54,930 bases of DNA from Chloroflexota bacterium. Lineage in GTDB: Bacteria > Chloroflexota > Anaerolineae > Aggregatilineales > Phototrophicaceae. The first letter of the stretch is position 1. Every line of letters starts with the position of its first letter. Below, piece after piece: positions 16,522 through 25,975 of the stretch. Location: positions 20,139 through 75,068 of the forward strand of contig JAPOYU010000053.1 of NCBI GenBank assembly GCA_026706395.1. The letters run 5' to 3'. Both the position numbers and the translations under genes were made by a program. The notes beneath the pieces were generated by a model that saw nothing but the letters and a program-made list of their open reading frames with translations, did not search any database and had not been told where the DNA came from.

Positions 16522-17514
16522 ATGGACCTACTGATCATTGGCGGGACGAATTTTCTGGGACCGGCGCTCATCGCCGAAGCGCTGGCCAGCGGGCATCGTC
16601 TGACTCTTTTCAATCGCGGCAAGAGTCGGCCGGATTTCAAAGCCGACACCGAGACGATCATCGGCGATCGTGAGACCGATCTCCAGTGCCTCGCGGGGCG
16701 GAAGTGGGATGCGGTCATTGACACCTGCGGCTACCTGCCGCGGCTGGTGGGGTTGTCGGCGGAGGTTCTTTGCGGGAAGGTCGAACACTACACTTTCCTC
16801 TCGACGCTGTCGGTCTATCCGGTTCTTGGCGGGGCGAATCGCGACGAATCGGCTGAGGTCTTGGCACTGGAGGATCAAACGATAGAAGAAGTCACCGGCG
16901 AAACTTACGGCCCCCTGAAGGTCCTTTGCGAAGCGGCGGTACAGGCTAATTTTCCCGCTGAGAGCCTGATCATTCGCTCGGGTTTAATCGTCGGTCCGCG
17001 CGACCCGACCAACCGCTTTACCTATTGGGTGACGCGAAGTGCGAAAGGCGGGCAAGCCATAGCCCCGCCGGCTGAACAGCCGATTCAGTTCATAGATGCG
17101 CGAGACCTCGCTGCTTTCACCCTGCGGCGTGTGGAAACGCGCACTGCTGGCACTTATAATGTCACTGGTCCCGCTCGCCGCATGACCTTTGGGGAATTGC
17201 TGCCCCTGGCAAAAATAGCGTTGGATAGCGATGTGCAGTTTCACCACTGCGGCGACGATTTCCTGCGCGAAAATGACGTAGGCGAGTTTATGGAATTGCC
17301 ACTTTGGGTCAACCGAGAGTTGGCTGAGAGCTTTATGACCTTTAATATCGACAGCGCGCTGCGCGATGGCTTGACTTTCCGCGAGCCGGCGCAGACGATC
17401 CGCGATACTTGGGAATGGGCGCGTACACAGCCGCCCGATGCTCCCAAACCGGCTGATTTGCCACCGGAGAAAGAAGCCTCACTGCTCGAGGCTCGGTACC
17501 TTAGCCGAGGCTAG
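16522..17514 (+). CDS. NAD-dependent epimerase/dehydratase (extended SDR)
   Basis: The protein has 330 residues with an N-terminal Rossmann motif GGTNFLG (about 6-12) and the substrate/cofactor segments DTCGYLPR and FLSTLSVYP. YGPLK near 137-141 fits the catalytic YxxxK. The later part (WVTRSAKGGQAIAPP, QFIDARDLAAF) matches the CSP41/atypical extended SDR group more than sugar-4-epimerases. ATG 16522 follows GAGGAGG by 5 bases, an excellent Shine-Dalgarno; the open frame upstream is ignored. Substrate unknown. It diverges from the M28 gene. Confidence 0.9.
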   Translation: MDLLIIGGTNFLGPALIAEALASGHRLTLFNRGKSRPDFKADTETIIGDRETDLQCLAGRKWDAVIDTCGYLPRLVGLSAEVLCGKVEHYTFLSTLSVYPVLGGANRDESAEVLALEDQTIEEVTGETYGPLKVLCEAAVQANFPAESLIIRSGLIVGPRDPTNRFTYWVTRSAKGGQAIAPPAEQPIQFIDARDLAAFTLRRVETRTAGTYNVTGPARRMTFGELLPLAKIALDSDVQFHHCGDDFLRENDVGEFMELPLWVNRELAESFMTFNIDSALRDGLTFREPAQTIRDTWEWARTQPPDAPKPADLPPEKEASLLEARYLSRG

Positions 17515-17577
17515 TGCAAACGGGGGCACTCGCGGCTTGGGCGGGTGCATCAATAAACAGGTTGCAGTTCAAAAACG

Positions 17578-18666
17578 TTAATCAAGATAGTCGCGCAGTT
17601 TGCGACTGCGGCGAGGATGGCGCAAGCGACGCAGCGCTCGACCTTCGATTTGGCGGATGCGCTCACGTGTCAAGCCGAATTTCTGCCCGACTTCTTCCAA
17701 TGTATAGCAGTGTCCATTTTGCAGGCCAAAGCGCAAGCGCAGGATGCGCGCTTCACGCGGGGTCAAAGTGCTGAGAAGTTCTTCTATCTGCTCTTTGAGC
17801 AGTTTGTTGAAGGCGCTATCGGAGGGATTGGGCTCGCGCTCGCTCTCGATGAAACTGCCCAACTCACTGTCGTCGTCCTTGCCGACCGGGTGCTCGAGGC
17901 TAAGTGGGCGCCAGGACACTTTCAGCATCCACTGCACTTTGCGTGGCTCGCACTCCATCACTTCGGCGATTTCTTCGACTGAAGGCTTGCAGCCGGTCTC
18001 CTGTTCCAGGTCACGGGCGACTCGATAAAGCTGGCGAATCCGGTCAGTCATGTGGACGGGCACGCGTATGGTGCGGCCCTGGTCGGCGATGGCGCGGGTG
18101 ATCGTCTGACGAATCCACCAGGTCGCGTAGGTGCTAAAACGATAACCGCGGTGGTAATCGAATTTCTCCACCGCCTTCATCAAACCCAGGTTGCCCTCCT
18201 GGATGAGATCGAGGAAGGGAACGCCACGAGACATATATTTCTTCGCTATTGATACGACGAGCCGGGTATTCGCCTTGATAAGGTGGTCGCGCGCGTTCAG
18301 CCCGTCCTGAATGAGAAACTGCCATTCGGCGCGGCGCGCATGATTCGGCGCCTGCGTCAATTGCTCAGCGGCGAGCTCTCCGGCTTCCTGGCGCATTGCC
18401 AACTGCACCTCTTCCTCCGTGGTCAACAGAGGAACGCGCGCCATTTCCTTTAGGTATAGGCCGACAGTGTCGCTCGATGCTATTTCGCCGAGATCGTGCT
18501 CGTCTTCGTCCTCATCCAACCCGATATCATCCTCGAAGTTATCTTCCAAAAGGTCCAGATCACCTTCGTCCAGGAAGAACTCGAAACTGGTTGAATCAGC
18601 CTTATCTTCTTCAAGGTATGTCATCAGGTCGATATCGTTCTCGTACCTGCCATCATACTTGTCCAC
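17578..18666 (-). CDS. rpoD: Principal RNA polymerase sigma factor (RpoD/SigA type)
   Basis: The 362-residue sigma-70 factor has a short acidic N terminus (about 30-60, rich in Asp/Glu). Region 1.2 is [17 protein letters not shown]. Region 2 is complete, with the -10 recognition helix [18 protein letters not shown]. Region 3 is [13 protein letters not shown] onward. Region 4.2 is [19 protein letters not shown], which reads the -35 element. It lacks the large non-conserved insertion of proteobacterial RpoD. The GTG start at 18666 follows TAGGGGTG. It lies 70 bases downstream of yceD on the same strand and could be transcribed from the strong promoter at 19353-19382. The intact regions 2.4 and 4.2 agree with the consensus-like promoters seen in this window. 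Confidence 0.95.
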   Translation of the reverse strand: MDKYDGRYENDIDLMTYLEEDKADSTSFEFFLDEGDLDLLEDNFEDDIGLDEDEDEHDLGEIASSDTVGLYLKEMARVPLLTTEEEVQLAMRQEAGELAAEQLTQAPNHARRAEWQFLIQDGLNARDHLIKANTRLVVSIAKKYMSRGVPFLDLIQEGNLGLMKAVEKFDYHRGYRFSTYATWWIRQTITRAIADQGRTIRVPVHMTDRIRQLYRVARDLEQETGCKPSVEEIAEVMECEPRKVQWMLKVSWRPLSLEHPVGKDDDSELGSFIESEREPNPSDSAFNKLLKEQIEELLSTLTPREARILRLRFGLQNGHCYTLEEVGQKFGLTRERIRQIEGRALRRLRHPRRSRKLRDYLD

Positions 18667-18736
18667 TGCAACACCCCTAACCTGACAAGATGCGCTTACA
18701 CCCCATGTTTGATGCGCATCCGATGATCCCTGGCTA

Positions 18737-19318
18737 CTACAACAATTGCTTCAATACTGCCAATCTCGGGTCAATCTCTGTACCATGGTCCAGCACATAA
18801 TCCTTATTTTGCTGTATCTCCCTTTCATCGGGAAGCTTTTCACCAGTCTCGGCGTTTAGGCCAAGACAATCTTCACGACAAACTGCGCGATAACTGGCTT
18901 CGATCAGCACCTCTTCGCGCAACAGTGGGGCGAGATCAATCTCACCGTTGCCATCGACGCTGAAGGCGCTATTGTTGGCATCCGGTGGCGAAGCAAACAG
19001 CTCAGCGATATCCAGTCCAAACCTTTGCTCGTACGCATCCAAACAGCGATCGCATTCCCGTTCACGTGCGATATTCAAATTGCCCTGCACGAGGATGCCC
19101 TCTTTTGTGCGGGTAAAAAGTAGCCGACCAGTAAGAGCTGCCAAATAGAGGTCGTCGTCGACCTGCACCCGCTGCGCAAACTCAATTGGGATCTCTCTTG
19201 CATTGCCGGGGCCTTCCGACAAGAGAAACCCCACATTAACGCGGAGGAGCCGCTTGCTCAGATAGCCACGCGGCGTAGCTCTGTTGCTACTCCCCTTTAT
19301 CGGATATTCTTTTGCCAC
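18737..19318 (-). CDS. YceD/DUF177 family protein
   Basis: The protein has 193 residues. The DUF177 hallmarks are the [10 protein letters not shown] segment (about 88-97), a second pair of cysteines in CREDCLGL, and the ending [11 protein letters not shown]. The family (YceD, plant DUF177) is linked to 23S rRNA processing or large-subunit assembly and usually sits directly upstream of rpmF. Here no rpmF follows and the principal sigma factor gene is next instead. The GTG start at 19318 is used; no clear Shine-Dalgarno is visible. A consensus promoter lies just upstream. Confidence 0.88.
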   Translation of the reverse strand: MAKEYPIKGSSNRATPRGYLSKRLLRVNVGFLLSEGPGNAREIPIEFAQRVQVDDDLYLAALTGRLLFTRTKEGILVQGNLNIARERECDRCLDAYEQRFGLDIAELFASPPDANNSAFSVDGNGEIDLAPLLREEVLIEASYRAVCREDCLGLNAETGEKLPDEREIQQNKDYVLDHGTEIDPRLAVLKQLL

Positions 19319-19352
19319 GATGTATGATATACCGATAATCTATATCGATTGC

Positions 19353-19382
19353 ATTATATAAGCCTAAAAGTCGGACTGTCAA
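19353..19382 (-). promoter_or_regulatory. Strong consensus promoter for yceD-rpoD
   Basis: Read on the minus strand: TTGACA (19377-19382), an 18-base spacer and TATAAT (19353-19358), both hexamers perfect. It lies about 35 bases upstream of the GTG of yceD and is the best match to the sigma-70 consensus in the window. Confidence 0.8.
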
Positions 19383-19529
19383 GCAAATCGGGCGACAAAC
19401 CAATAACAAATACAGTTACGGCGGTTAGGCTAGACGTTTGACGTGGTAAGGCAGACCATTGTGTTTACTGATTTAGTACAATACTGTCGTACCATTCAGT
19501 AGTTGCCAGTACGTTCGGTTCAAACAGTT

Positions 19530-20306
19530 ATGAAAACCCCTGCCGTCGTCTTCGTCAGTCCCCGCAATGCATTCGTCGCACTGAGTCGCCGACTCCTAGA
19601 ATACGATACCATAATGCTAAACGCGGCGCAACTATTCTCCGGAATCTTAATTGAGCGGCGCGCCGCCCTGCTCTTTATTGACGGGCTGCAACTGGACTGG
19701 CGGAAGTTGGCTTTGACATGCAAGAGCAACGCCGCCACTCGACGCATCCCCATTTGTCTTGTGAGCGACGATGGCGAGACTTGCGCGGACGCGATCCTCA
19801 ACGGCGTCGATCTCGCTATAAGCTGGGCCCAACTCGAATCTAAATTGGACGAGCTTGTCGGTGATCTGGCTCGCGCGCCCGACGAAGCGGTCATGTCGCA
19901 GTTGGCTTGTGAATGTAATGAGGCGCTTCCGCCCCTGGCGCAAGAAGGTGTGGAGCTTTTCAACCGTGGAGAATACTACCGGCAGCATGACTGCTTCGAA
20001 GAATTGTGGATGGCGACCGCTGGACCGGTACGTGATTTGTACCGCGCGATACTGCAGGTGGGCGTCGCCTACTATCAGATTGAGGGCGGCAATTATCGCG
20101 GCGCGCTAAAGATGTTGCAGCGCAGTGTGCAGTGGCTTCATTTGTTGCCCGATACCTGCCAAGGTATTGATGTGGCCAAGTTGCGGGGGGATTCGTATGC
20201 CGTGCGCAGCGAATTACAGCGCCTTGGCCCGAACCGACTGGACGAGTTCGATCGCGCGCGCATCAAGAAGCTGCGCTGGAAGGCGCCTCATTCCCCCAGC
20301 ACGTAG
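19530..20306 (+). CDS. Receiver-like domain fused to DUF309
   Basis: The protein has 258 residues. The first 115 (KTPAVVFVSPRNAFVAL, ALLFIDGLQL, RRIPICLVSDDG, AILNGVDLAI) follow a response-regulator receiver fold. The acidic pair after strand 1 is replaced by Ser-Pro, so phosphorylation is doubtful although the FID aspartate remains. The second half is DUF309: ELFNRGEYYRQHDCFEELW and AILQVGVAYYQIEGGNYRGALKML, a helical metal-dependent-hydrolase-like or nucleotide-related family without known function. ATG 19530 begins the first beta strand; TTG 19503 is an in-frame alternative. It overlaps the convergent S9 peptidase gene by 19 bases. Confidence 0.8.
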   Translation: MKTPAVVFVSPRNAFVALSRRLLEYDTIMLNAAQLFSGILIERRAALLFIDGLQLDWRKLALTCKSNAATRRIPICLVSDDGETCADAILNGVDLAISWAQLESKLDELVGDLARAPDEAVMSQLACECNEALPPLAQEGVELFNRGEYYRQHDCFEELWMATAGPVRDLYRAILQVGVAYYQIEGGNYRGALKMLQRSVQWLHLLPDTCQGIDVAKLRGDSYAVRSELQRLGPNRLDEFDRARIKKLRWKAPHSPST

Positions 20307-22249
20307 CGCGAGAACCAATCCAGCATCGCGTCATTGTGCGCTTTCCGCAGGTTGACTGCGCCGTTAATGGAGGCGCCGTGTGAGCCGCCTGGCTGGCGCA
20401 GCATCTCTACCGTGCAGCCATTCGCCTTCAGCACGGTGTAGAATTGTTCTGACTGCTCGGCCGGGCAGCGCCAGTCCAACTCGCTCTGCACCAGCAGGGT
20501 CGGTGTCGTGCAGTTATGCGCATAAGTTATTGGCGAGCACTTTTGGTAAATGTCGGGAACCTCGTGTGGGTGGCCGCCCATCTGCTCGACGCCGAAATAA
20601 ATGCCTATGTCGCTGGTGCCATAAAAGCTGCGCCAGTTGGTCACCGGGTTCTGCGGAATCGCCGCCTTGAATCTTCGCGTCTGCCCGATGATCCAGCACG
20701 AGAGGTTGCCACCGCCGGATGTGCCGCAGACGCCCAGCCGATCGCCGTCGGCCAAGCCAAGCGCAACCGCATGGTCGATGCCGGTCATCAAGTCCTGATA
20801 GTCCAGATTGCCCCAGTCGCCCTTGATAGCGGTGGAGAAGCTGTCGCCATAGCCAGTTGAGGCGCGGTGATTGAGGAAGAGCACACCATAACCAGCGCCG
20901 GCCAGCATCTGAAAATCAAAATGAAAGCCGTAACCGTAAGCGGCATGAGGTCCGCCGTGAATGTACAGAATCGTGGGGTAGGGCGGTTCACCGGTCGCTG
21001 GTTTCATGAACCAGCCTTCGACCGGCGCGCCGTCGATGCTGGGCCATTGCAGATGCCCGGTCTCCGGCAAATCGACCGCGTCCAGGACCTCGTCATTTAG
21101 TTGTGTCAATTGACGTGTCTCGCCGTCGTCGAGGTCGGCCAGAAACAGATCAGGCGGCGAATTCAAGCTGGTACGGGCATAGAGCAGTTGGCCGCCTCGC
21201 CGGTCCAGCGGGAAGACGGCGCAATCCCCGCTTGTGACTGCGTCAAACTGTTCTTCGCCCTGCAAGGTAATACGGTAAATGTGGTCGGTCCCGCCCCGCT
21301 GTACGGTGGCGGAGGCGACCGCGCCGTCGTCGCTAACGAGGATGTTGGTCAGGCTCAAGCCGGAGATGGGCATGTCCAGGGACAGGCGTCCGCCGACTCC
21401 GACATCCAGCCCGTTTGTCCGGCATTGAATGTCGCCGGTCGCCAGGTCCAAAACATATAGATCGGATTTCGTGCCGATTGGCTTGCCATCATTGGGGCGG
21501 CCGATGAAGACGATGCGCTCGCCATCCGGACTGTAGTTCGCTTTATCGATGTTCGCCCAGCCCTGCAACACAGTTGATACTGCGCCCGCGAGATCGACCG
21601 ACATCAAGTCCGGCGTCATCGCGCGAGCGGTATCGGCGCGCATATTGGCGTCATATAAAATACGTGCGCCATCGGGCGACCAGCGCAGATTGCTGTTGTT
21701 GCTGCGGTCAGCTGTCAGCCGCATAGTTTCCTCGCTGGCCAGATCATGAATGTAAACATCCTGTACTTCGTCATCGAGATAGCCGATGGCGTCGAAGCGG
21801 AAAACGGTGCGGTCGACGCGATAAGGCTCAGCCGAGAGGTCGGCGGCGTCTTTGTCCGGTACAGCGCTGAATGCGATCTTGCTGCCGTCAGGTGACCAGG
21901 CGATGCTCCCGCCGATGCCGCGCGTGAAGGCCGTCAACTGACGCGCCTCACCGCCATCAGCCGGAAGCAAGTATAGTTGCGCCGACCCGTCTCGGTCGCT
22001 CAGGAAGGCGATCGACTTGCCATCGGGCGACCAGGCAGCGTTGCTATCAACCGCTTTGCCGCTGGTCATTTGACGGGTCTCGCCGCTTGTCAAGTCCAGC
22101 AAATATACGGTGCTGAACTCCTTGTCTTCATCGGCGTCTATCTTGTTGACGACGTAGAGCGCTTTGGCGCCGTCGGGTGATAATTTGCCGCCGTTGAGAA
22201 AGTGTAGACTGAACAGATCTTCCTTTTGCATCGGTCGTTTAGTGGCCAT
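20288..22249 (-). CDS. S9-family prolyl oligopeptidase (acylaminoacyl peptidase-like)
   Basis: The protein has 653 residues and no signal peptide, so it is probably cytoplasmic. The N-terminal half is a beta-propeller of TolB/WD40-like PD40 repeats (AAWSPDGKSIAF, IAWSPDGSKIAF, LRWSPDGARILY, ANYSPDGERIVF). The C-terminal alpha/beta hydrolase has the oxyanion segment YIHGGPHAAYG, nucleophile Ser511 in GTSGGG, Asp592 in SELDWRCP and His624 in GGSHGAS. It cleaves short peptides, often N-acylated or after proline. ATG 22249 gives the usual N terminus; upstream in-frame ATG 22279 is possible. Confidence 0.93.
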   Translation of the reverse strand: MATKRPMQKEDLFSLHFLNGGKLSPDGAKALYVVNKIDADEDKEFSTVYLLDLTSGETRQMTSGKAVDSNAAWSPDGKSIAFLSDRDGSAQLYLLPADGGEARQLTAFTRGIGGSIAWSPDGSKIAFSAVPDKDAADLSAEPYRVDRTVFRFDAIGYLDDEVQDVYIHDLASEETMRLTADRSNNSNLRWSPDGARILYDANMRADTARAMTPDLMSVDLAGAVSTVLQGWANIDKANYSPDGERIVFIGRPNDGKPIGTKSDLYVLDLATGDIQCRTNGLDVGVGGRLSLDMPISGLSLTNILVSDDGAVASATVQRGGTDHIYRITLQGEEQFDAVTSGDCAVFPLDRRGGQLLYARTSLNSPPDLFLADLDDGETRQLTQLNDEVLDAVDLPETGHLQWPSIDGAPVEGWFMKPATGEPPYPTILYIHGGPHAAYGYGFHFDFQMLAGAGYGVLFLNHRASTGYGDSFSTAIKGDWGNLDYQDLMTGIDHAVALGLADGDRLGVCGTSGGGNLSCWIIGQTRRFKAAIPQNPVTNWRSFYGTSDIGIYFGVEQMGGHPHEVPDIYQKCSPITYAHNCTTPTLLVQSELDWRCPAEQSEQFYTVLKANGCTVEMLRQPGGSHGASINGAVNLRKAHNDAMLDWFSRYVLGE

Positions 22250-22439
22250 AATTGAACTCTCTAATGGACTTGTTGTCATCGTAATTAACGCGTTATTCTA
22301 GCACCGCTCTTCGCGCCGGTCAGCCATTATTCTGGTTTCCGCGCGAGTTTCCTTCCACGCTAGCGCAGCCTGTCCCGCGGTCTATTGTCAGGTAAGATAA
22401 GCTGCGTGGGGTATACCAGATTAAATATGAGGTAGTTCC

Positions 22440-23225
22440 ATGCCCAATCCGCCGGATTCCAAGTCGCTTTCACAGGAGCGGTACGCCCAGTTCGCCGAAG
22501 GCTATGTCAGCAGCGAGACACACGCCAGCGGCTCCGACCTGGACCGTTTGCTCGCGATCGCCCAGCCGCAGCGCCATTGGCAAGCGCTTGATATCGCCAC
22601 CGGTGGCGGTCACACCGCGCTGAAGTTCGCCCCGCATGTCGCTCATGTAGTGGCGAGCGACATCACACCGCGCATGCTGGAGAAGGCGCGAGAATTCATC
22701 GTTGAGCGGCACGACAGGACGAACGTGAGTTTCGAGGAAGCCGATGCGGAGAACCTGCCCTTTGAAGACGACCAGTTCGACTTGGTGACCTGTCGTATCG
22801 CGCCGCATCATTTTCCGGATGCGCAGCGTTTCCTGCAAGAATGCGCCCGCGTCTTGAAAACAGGCGGCATGTTGATCCTGCAAGACCATGTCTTGCCGCA
22901 AGATGAGGAGTCCGCGCGCTATGTCGATGCCTTTGAGCGTCTGCGCGATCCCAGCCACAATCGTGCCTTCAATGCCGACGAGTGGGAGGCGCTGTGCCAG
23001 GCGGCGGGCATCATGGTCGAATACAGCGAACAGTACGTCAAGCGGCATGACTTCTTGCCCTGGGTCCAGCGCCAGGACAATGACGCGGCGACGATCAAGC
23101 GGCTGATTCAGATGATGCGCGGGGCGCCGCCCATCGCCCGCGCCTGGATGGATCCGCGTGACTGGGGCAGGGATTCGGCGACCTTCGTCAATCGCCACAT
23201 TCTCATCCGCGGCCGGAGCGCGTAG
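22440..23225 (+). CDS. SAM-dependent methyltransferase (UbiE/class I)
   Basis: The protein has 261 residues. Motif I ALDIATGGGHTAL is near 51-63. Then come the acidic ASDITPRML, EEADAENLPF and FDLVTCRIAPHHF, and post-motif VLKTGGMLILQDH. The layout is that of small-molecule class I methyltransferases (UbiE/type 11). The C-terminal half lacks quinone-methyltransferase features, so the substrate is unknown. ATG 22440 follows GAGG by 8 bases. It is probably co-transcribed with the GT4 gene 12 bases downstream. Confidence 0.88.
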   Translation: MPNPPDSKSLSQERYAQFAEGYVSSETHASGSDLDRLLAIAQPQRHWQALDIATGGGHTALKFAPHVAHVVASDITPRMLEKAREFIVERHDRTNVSFEEADAENLPFEDDQFDLVTCRIAPHHFPDAQRFLQECARVLKTGGMLILQDHVLPQDEESARYVDAFERLRDPSHNRAFNADEWEALCQAAGIMVEYSEQYVKRHDFLPWVQRQDNDAATIKRLIQMMRGAPPIARAWMDPRDWGRDSATFVNRHILIRGRSA

Positions 23226-23237
23226 CGGGAGCGCGCC

Positions 23238-24356
23238 GTGCCCAAGCTACTTGTGGCAAGTGGGATTTTCCATCCCGAGCCGGGCGGACCGGCCACCTAC
23301 CTCAGAGCGATTCTGCCGGCTCTGCAAGACTTGGGCTGGCAACTGCGTGTGTTGGCTTATGGCGACCCTCAGCCACAGGCTTATCCCTATCCGGTGACGC
23401 GTATCGCGCGCGATGCGTATCCGGTCCGTCGGCTAAAGTATGGTCTGGCCGCTCGACGCGATTTGGCATGGGCCGACCTGGTCTATGCACAGACGATAGA
23501 CCTGCCTTTATGGGGTGGGCGCAAAACACCGCGCGCCGTCAAGATTGTGGGCGATCAAGCGTGGGAACGCTGCGTCCGCAAGGGCTGGGTCCCGACCGGC
23601 GAGACTGTAGATGACTTTCAGCGCACGTCCGGTGATCTTCGTGTGCGCTGGCAGAAGCGATCGCGCTCCAGCCAGATCGCGAACATGGATGCTGTGATTG
23701 TGCCCAGCCGGTACCTCAAGCGCATGGTGACGTCCTGGGGCATAGATGAGGCAAAGGTCCATGTCATTTACAACGCGCTGCCTGTTCCCCCTGGACCAAA
23801 GCGTACCCGCGCCCAGCTCCGCGCGGACTTTAATTGGAACGACCGGCCGACGCTCTTGACTGTTGCGCGGCTGCAGCCTTGGAAGGGCATAGATCATTTG
23901 ATTGAAGCCTTTGCAGATATCCCGGAATCGCGGCTAGTCGTCATCGGCGATGGTCCCGATCGAGGACGTCTGGAGGCATTGGCGCGTCCTTTTGGCGGCC
24001 GCATCGAGTTCACCGGCCAGTTGGATTCAGAGAGCGTGCAGCGTTATATGCTCGCTGCTGACGGCTTATTGCTCTACAGCGGCTACGAAGGGCTTTCGCA
24101 CACGATTCTGGAAAGCCTTCGTCTAGGCACGCCCGTGCTGGCCAGCGCTATAGGAGGCAATGTCGAGATCGTACGGCATGAGGTCAATGGCATATTGGCG
24201 CCGCATGTCGATATCGGGGCGTTGCGCCGGGGTATCAAGCAACTGATTGAACAGCGAGGCAAATATGCCGCGAACTGCATGGTGGGGCTTGAGCAGTTCA
24301 GATTTGAGAAAATGGTGTGTGATACCGACAAACTATTGCGTACGCTGTTGACTTAG
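23238..24356 (+). CDS. GT4-family glycosyltransferase
   Basis: The 372-residue GT-B enzyme starts with GIFHPEPGGPATYL, the family's acceptor-side loop, and has VARLQPWKGIDHLIEAF, VVIGDGPDRGRLE and the E-x7-E-like segment SGYEGLSHTILESLRLGTPVL. It retains both Rossmann halves. The GTG start at 23238 lies 12 bases after the methyltransferase stop, so the two are probably coupled. It likely transfers a sugar in surface-glycan or glycolipid synthesis. The stop is 6 bases from that of the convergent response regulator. Confidence 0.92.
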   Translation: MPKLLVASGIFHPEPGGPATYLRAILPALQDLGWQLRVLAYGDPQPQAYPYPVTRIARDAYPVRRLKYGLAARRDLAWADLVYAQTIDLPLWGGRKTPRAVKIVGDQAWERCVRKGWVPTGETVDDFQRTSGDLRVRWQKRSRSSQIANMDAVIVPSRYLKRMVTSWGIDEAKVHVIYNALPVPPGPKRTRAQLRADFNWNDRPTLLTVARLQPWKGIDHLIEAFADIPESRLVVIGDGPDRGRLEALARPFGGRIEFTGQLDSESVQRYMLAADGLLLYSGYEGLSHTILESLRLGTPVLASAIGGNVEIVRHEVNGILAPHVDIGALRRGIKQLIEQRGKYAANCMVGLEQFRFEKMVCDTDKLLRTLLT

Positions 24357-24362
24357 GCGCGC

Positions 24363-25052
24363 TCAGCGTTTAACGAAGCGATAGCCGACGCCGCGCGAAG
24401 TGAGAATGTACTCCGGCTGCTGTGGGTTGATTTCCAGCTTTTGACGCAAGTAGTGGATATACAGTTTGAGGCTGTCGATGGCGTCGCTGTATTCTTCGCC
24501 CCAGGCTTCTGTCACCAATTCAGACCGTGTGACAACGCGGCCGGCGTTCCGCGCGAGTACCGCCAGCAAGTTGAATTCCTTCGGTGTCAAGTGTTTCAGG
24601 TTCTTTCTGATCCAAACCTCGCGATTCATAAAATTGATACGAAAGTCACCGTGATTAAAAACCAGTTCTTCGCTTAATCTTGTACGCGGCGACCGCCGCA
24701 GCGCTGCATTGATTCGCGCCACCAAGACACCGTCATTATACGGCTTGGTAATGTAGTCATCCGCGCGATAGTCATCCAACCCTTTTATTTCGTCTTCCGC
24801 GTCTTTTCGAGCGGTCAAAAAAATGATTGGCATATCCGACATTTCGCGCAGCTGCCGGCAAAGTTCCCAGCCGTCCTTATCCGGCAAAATGACATCGAGT
24901 AAGACCAGGTCCGGCTGATTGCTGTATGCCTGACGTAAGCCGCCCTGCGCGGAGTGCGCTTCGAAAACTTCAAAGCCATGCTTCTTAAGAAGTGATGAAA
25001 CCAGTTCAACAGTTGGCTTTTCATCGTCTATCACTAGAATCTTTTCCGCCAT
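24363..25052 (-). CDS. OmpR-family response regulator
   Basis: The protein has 229 residues. The receiver domain has Asp9-Asp10, the phosphoacceptor Asp53 (LLDVILPD), Thr in FLTARKD and Lys in ITKPYN. The C-terminal winged helix (about 130-228) has LTPKEFNLLAVLARNAG, RSELVTEAWG and YIHYLRQKLE, ending GVGYRFVKR. It binds DNA as a dimer after phosphorylation. AGGAG lies 9 bases before the ATG. No histidine kinase is nearby, so its partner is encoded elsewhere. Confidence 0.94.
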   Translation of the reverse strand: MAEKILVIDDEKPTVELVSSLLKKHGFEVFEAHSAQGGLRQAYSNQPDLVLLDVILPDKDGWELCRQLREMSDMPIIFLTARKDAEDEIKGLDDYRADDYITKPYNDGVLVARINAALRRSPRTRLSEELVFNHGDFRINFMNREVWIRKNLKHLTPKEFNLLAVLARNAGRVVTRSELVTEAWGEEYSDAIDSLKLYIHYLRQKLEINPQQPEYILTSRGVGYRFVKR

Positions 25053-25558
25053 TTACAACCGCTCCTGAATAGATACCGTTTCAGAGTTGCCTGCGCAAAA
25101 CGCCGCGACCTGGAAGATTAAGATATATGACAAGTATGACGATGCTGCTTTTGCGACGTATTTGCGAGACACTTTATAACAAGAATTATCAATAATGCAA
25201 CAACCACAATCGTAATTGTTTGCTGACACCGACGACTACCTGGCTTCTATCGTTCCCCGATCAATGTAAGTATGCTTATTTCTGCTTAGTATGATATTGC
25301 CTAGATCGCGCCTTGTCTCCATCCGCCAGCTCCGGCCTGCTATTGTAGCGTCAGAATCACAGCGAAAGTTGGTACGGTAATTGAACAGCGCGTAGATTAG
25401 CCTGAAAGTTCATACTTTGCAAGCTACAATCAAACTTTGTAATTGCCGTTGTATTTTCGGTAAATGGGTATCCTCGCTCGTCAGATTGCGTCCTATGCTG
25501 CTGCGAAGACTGCAGATATGTGACTCCGCTATCTCATGCCTAGCAGGCATTTTGCCGC
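25053..25558. other. Intergenic region, no gene seen
   Basis: About 500 bases with lower GC upstream of the response regulator. It probably contains that gene's promoter. I see no RNA gene, no strong hairpin and no open frame with a ribosome-binding site. Confidence 0.5.
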
Positions 25559-25903
25559 TCAATACCTTAACCGTGGCGGCGAAGCGGCGAGTGTACAACT
25601 GATAGAAGCAGGCGCAATCGCTAAGACAGAAATGGGGGCGATAGCCCTTCGCGAAAGAGGGGTCAGCAACCTACATTTCTGCGATTGAATGTGTGTGTGT
25701 CTTGCCACGCCGTCCACGCTGCGGATGGCGCGAAGGGTATTCATCAGTTGAGCTTTATCGTCCGCCTGTACAAAGGCTATGCAGTCGTCGGGCCCGACGA
25801 CAAGATCGGCACGCTCGACGCCGTCGACGGCCCGAATGTCACGCAGGGAGTCGGCAAAATCGACCGCCACATTCAGATGGATTAATATATACACCGCCGG
25901 CAT
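25559..25903 (-). CDS. Stand-alone AsnC/Lrp ligand-binding (RAM) domain protein
   Basis: The protein has 114 residues. Residues 1-76 (AVYILIHLNV, FADSLRDIRAVDGVERADLVVGPDDCIAFVQADDKAQLMNTL in two blocks, then IRSVDGV) match the AsnC_trans_reg/RAM fold, which binds amino acids and forms dimers or octamers. No DNA-binding helix-turn-helix is present. The last 38 residues are low complexity and basic and are unlike the family. ATG 25903 follows GGGAGGGCGC, a strong Shine-Dalgarno. It is the last gene of the minus-strand run from 29808. Confidence 0.82.
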   Translation of the reverse strand: MPAVYILIHLNVAVDFADSLRDIRAVDGVERADLVVGPDDCIAFVQADDKAQLMNTLRAIRSVDGVARHTHIQSQKCRLLTPLSRRAIAPISVLAIAPASISCTLAASPPRLRY

Positions 25904-25975
25904 GCGCCCTCCCTGTATATTATTCCCGGTTCCATATCCTCTTAATGCCGCCCGCACCCCAGCAAGCGCGGCCCC

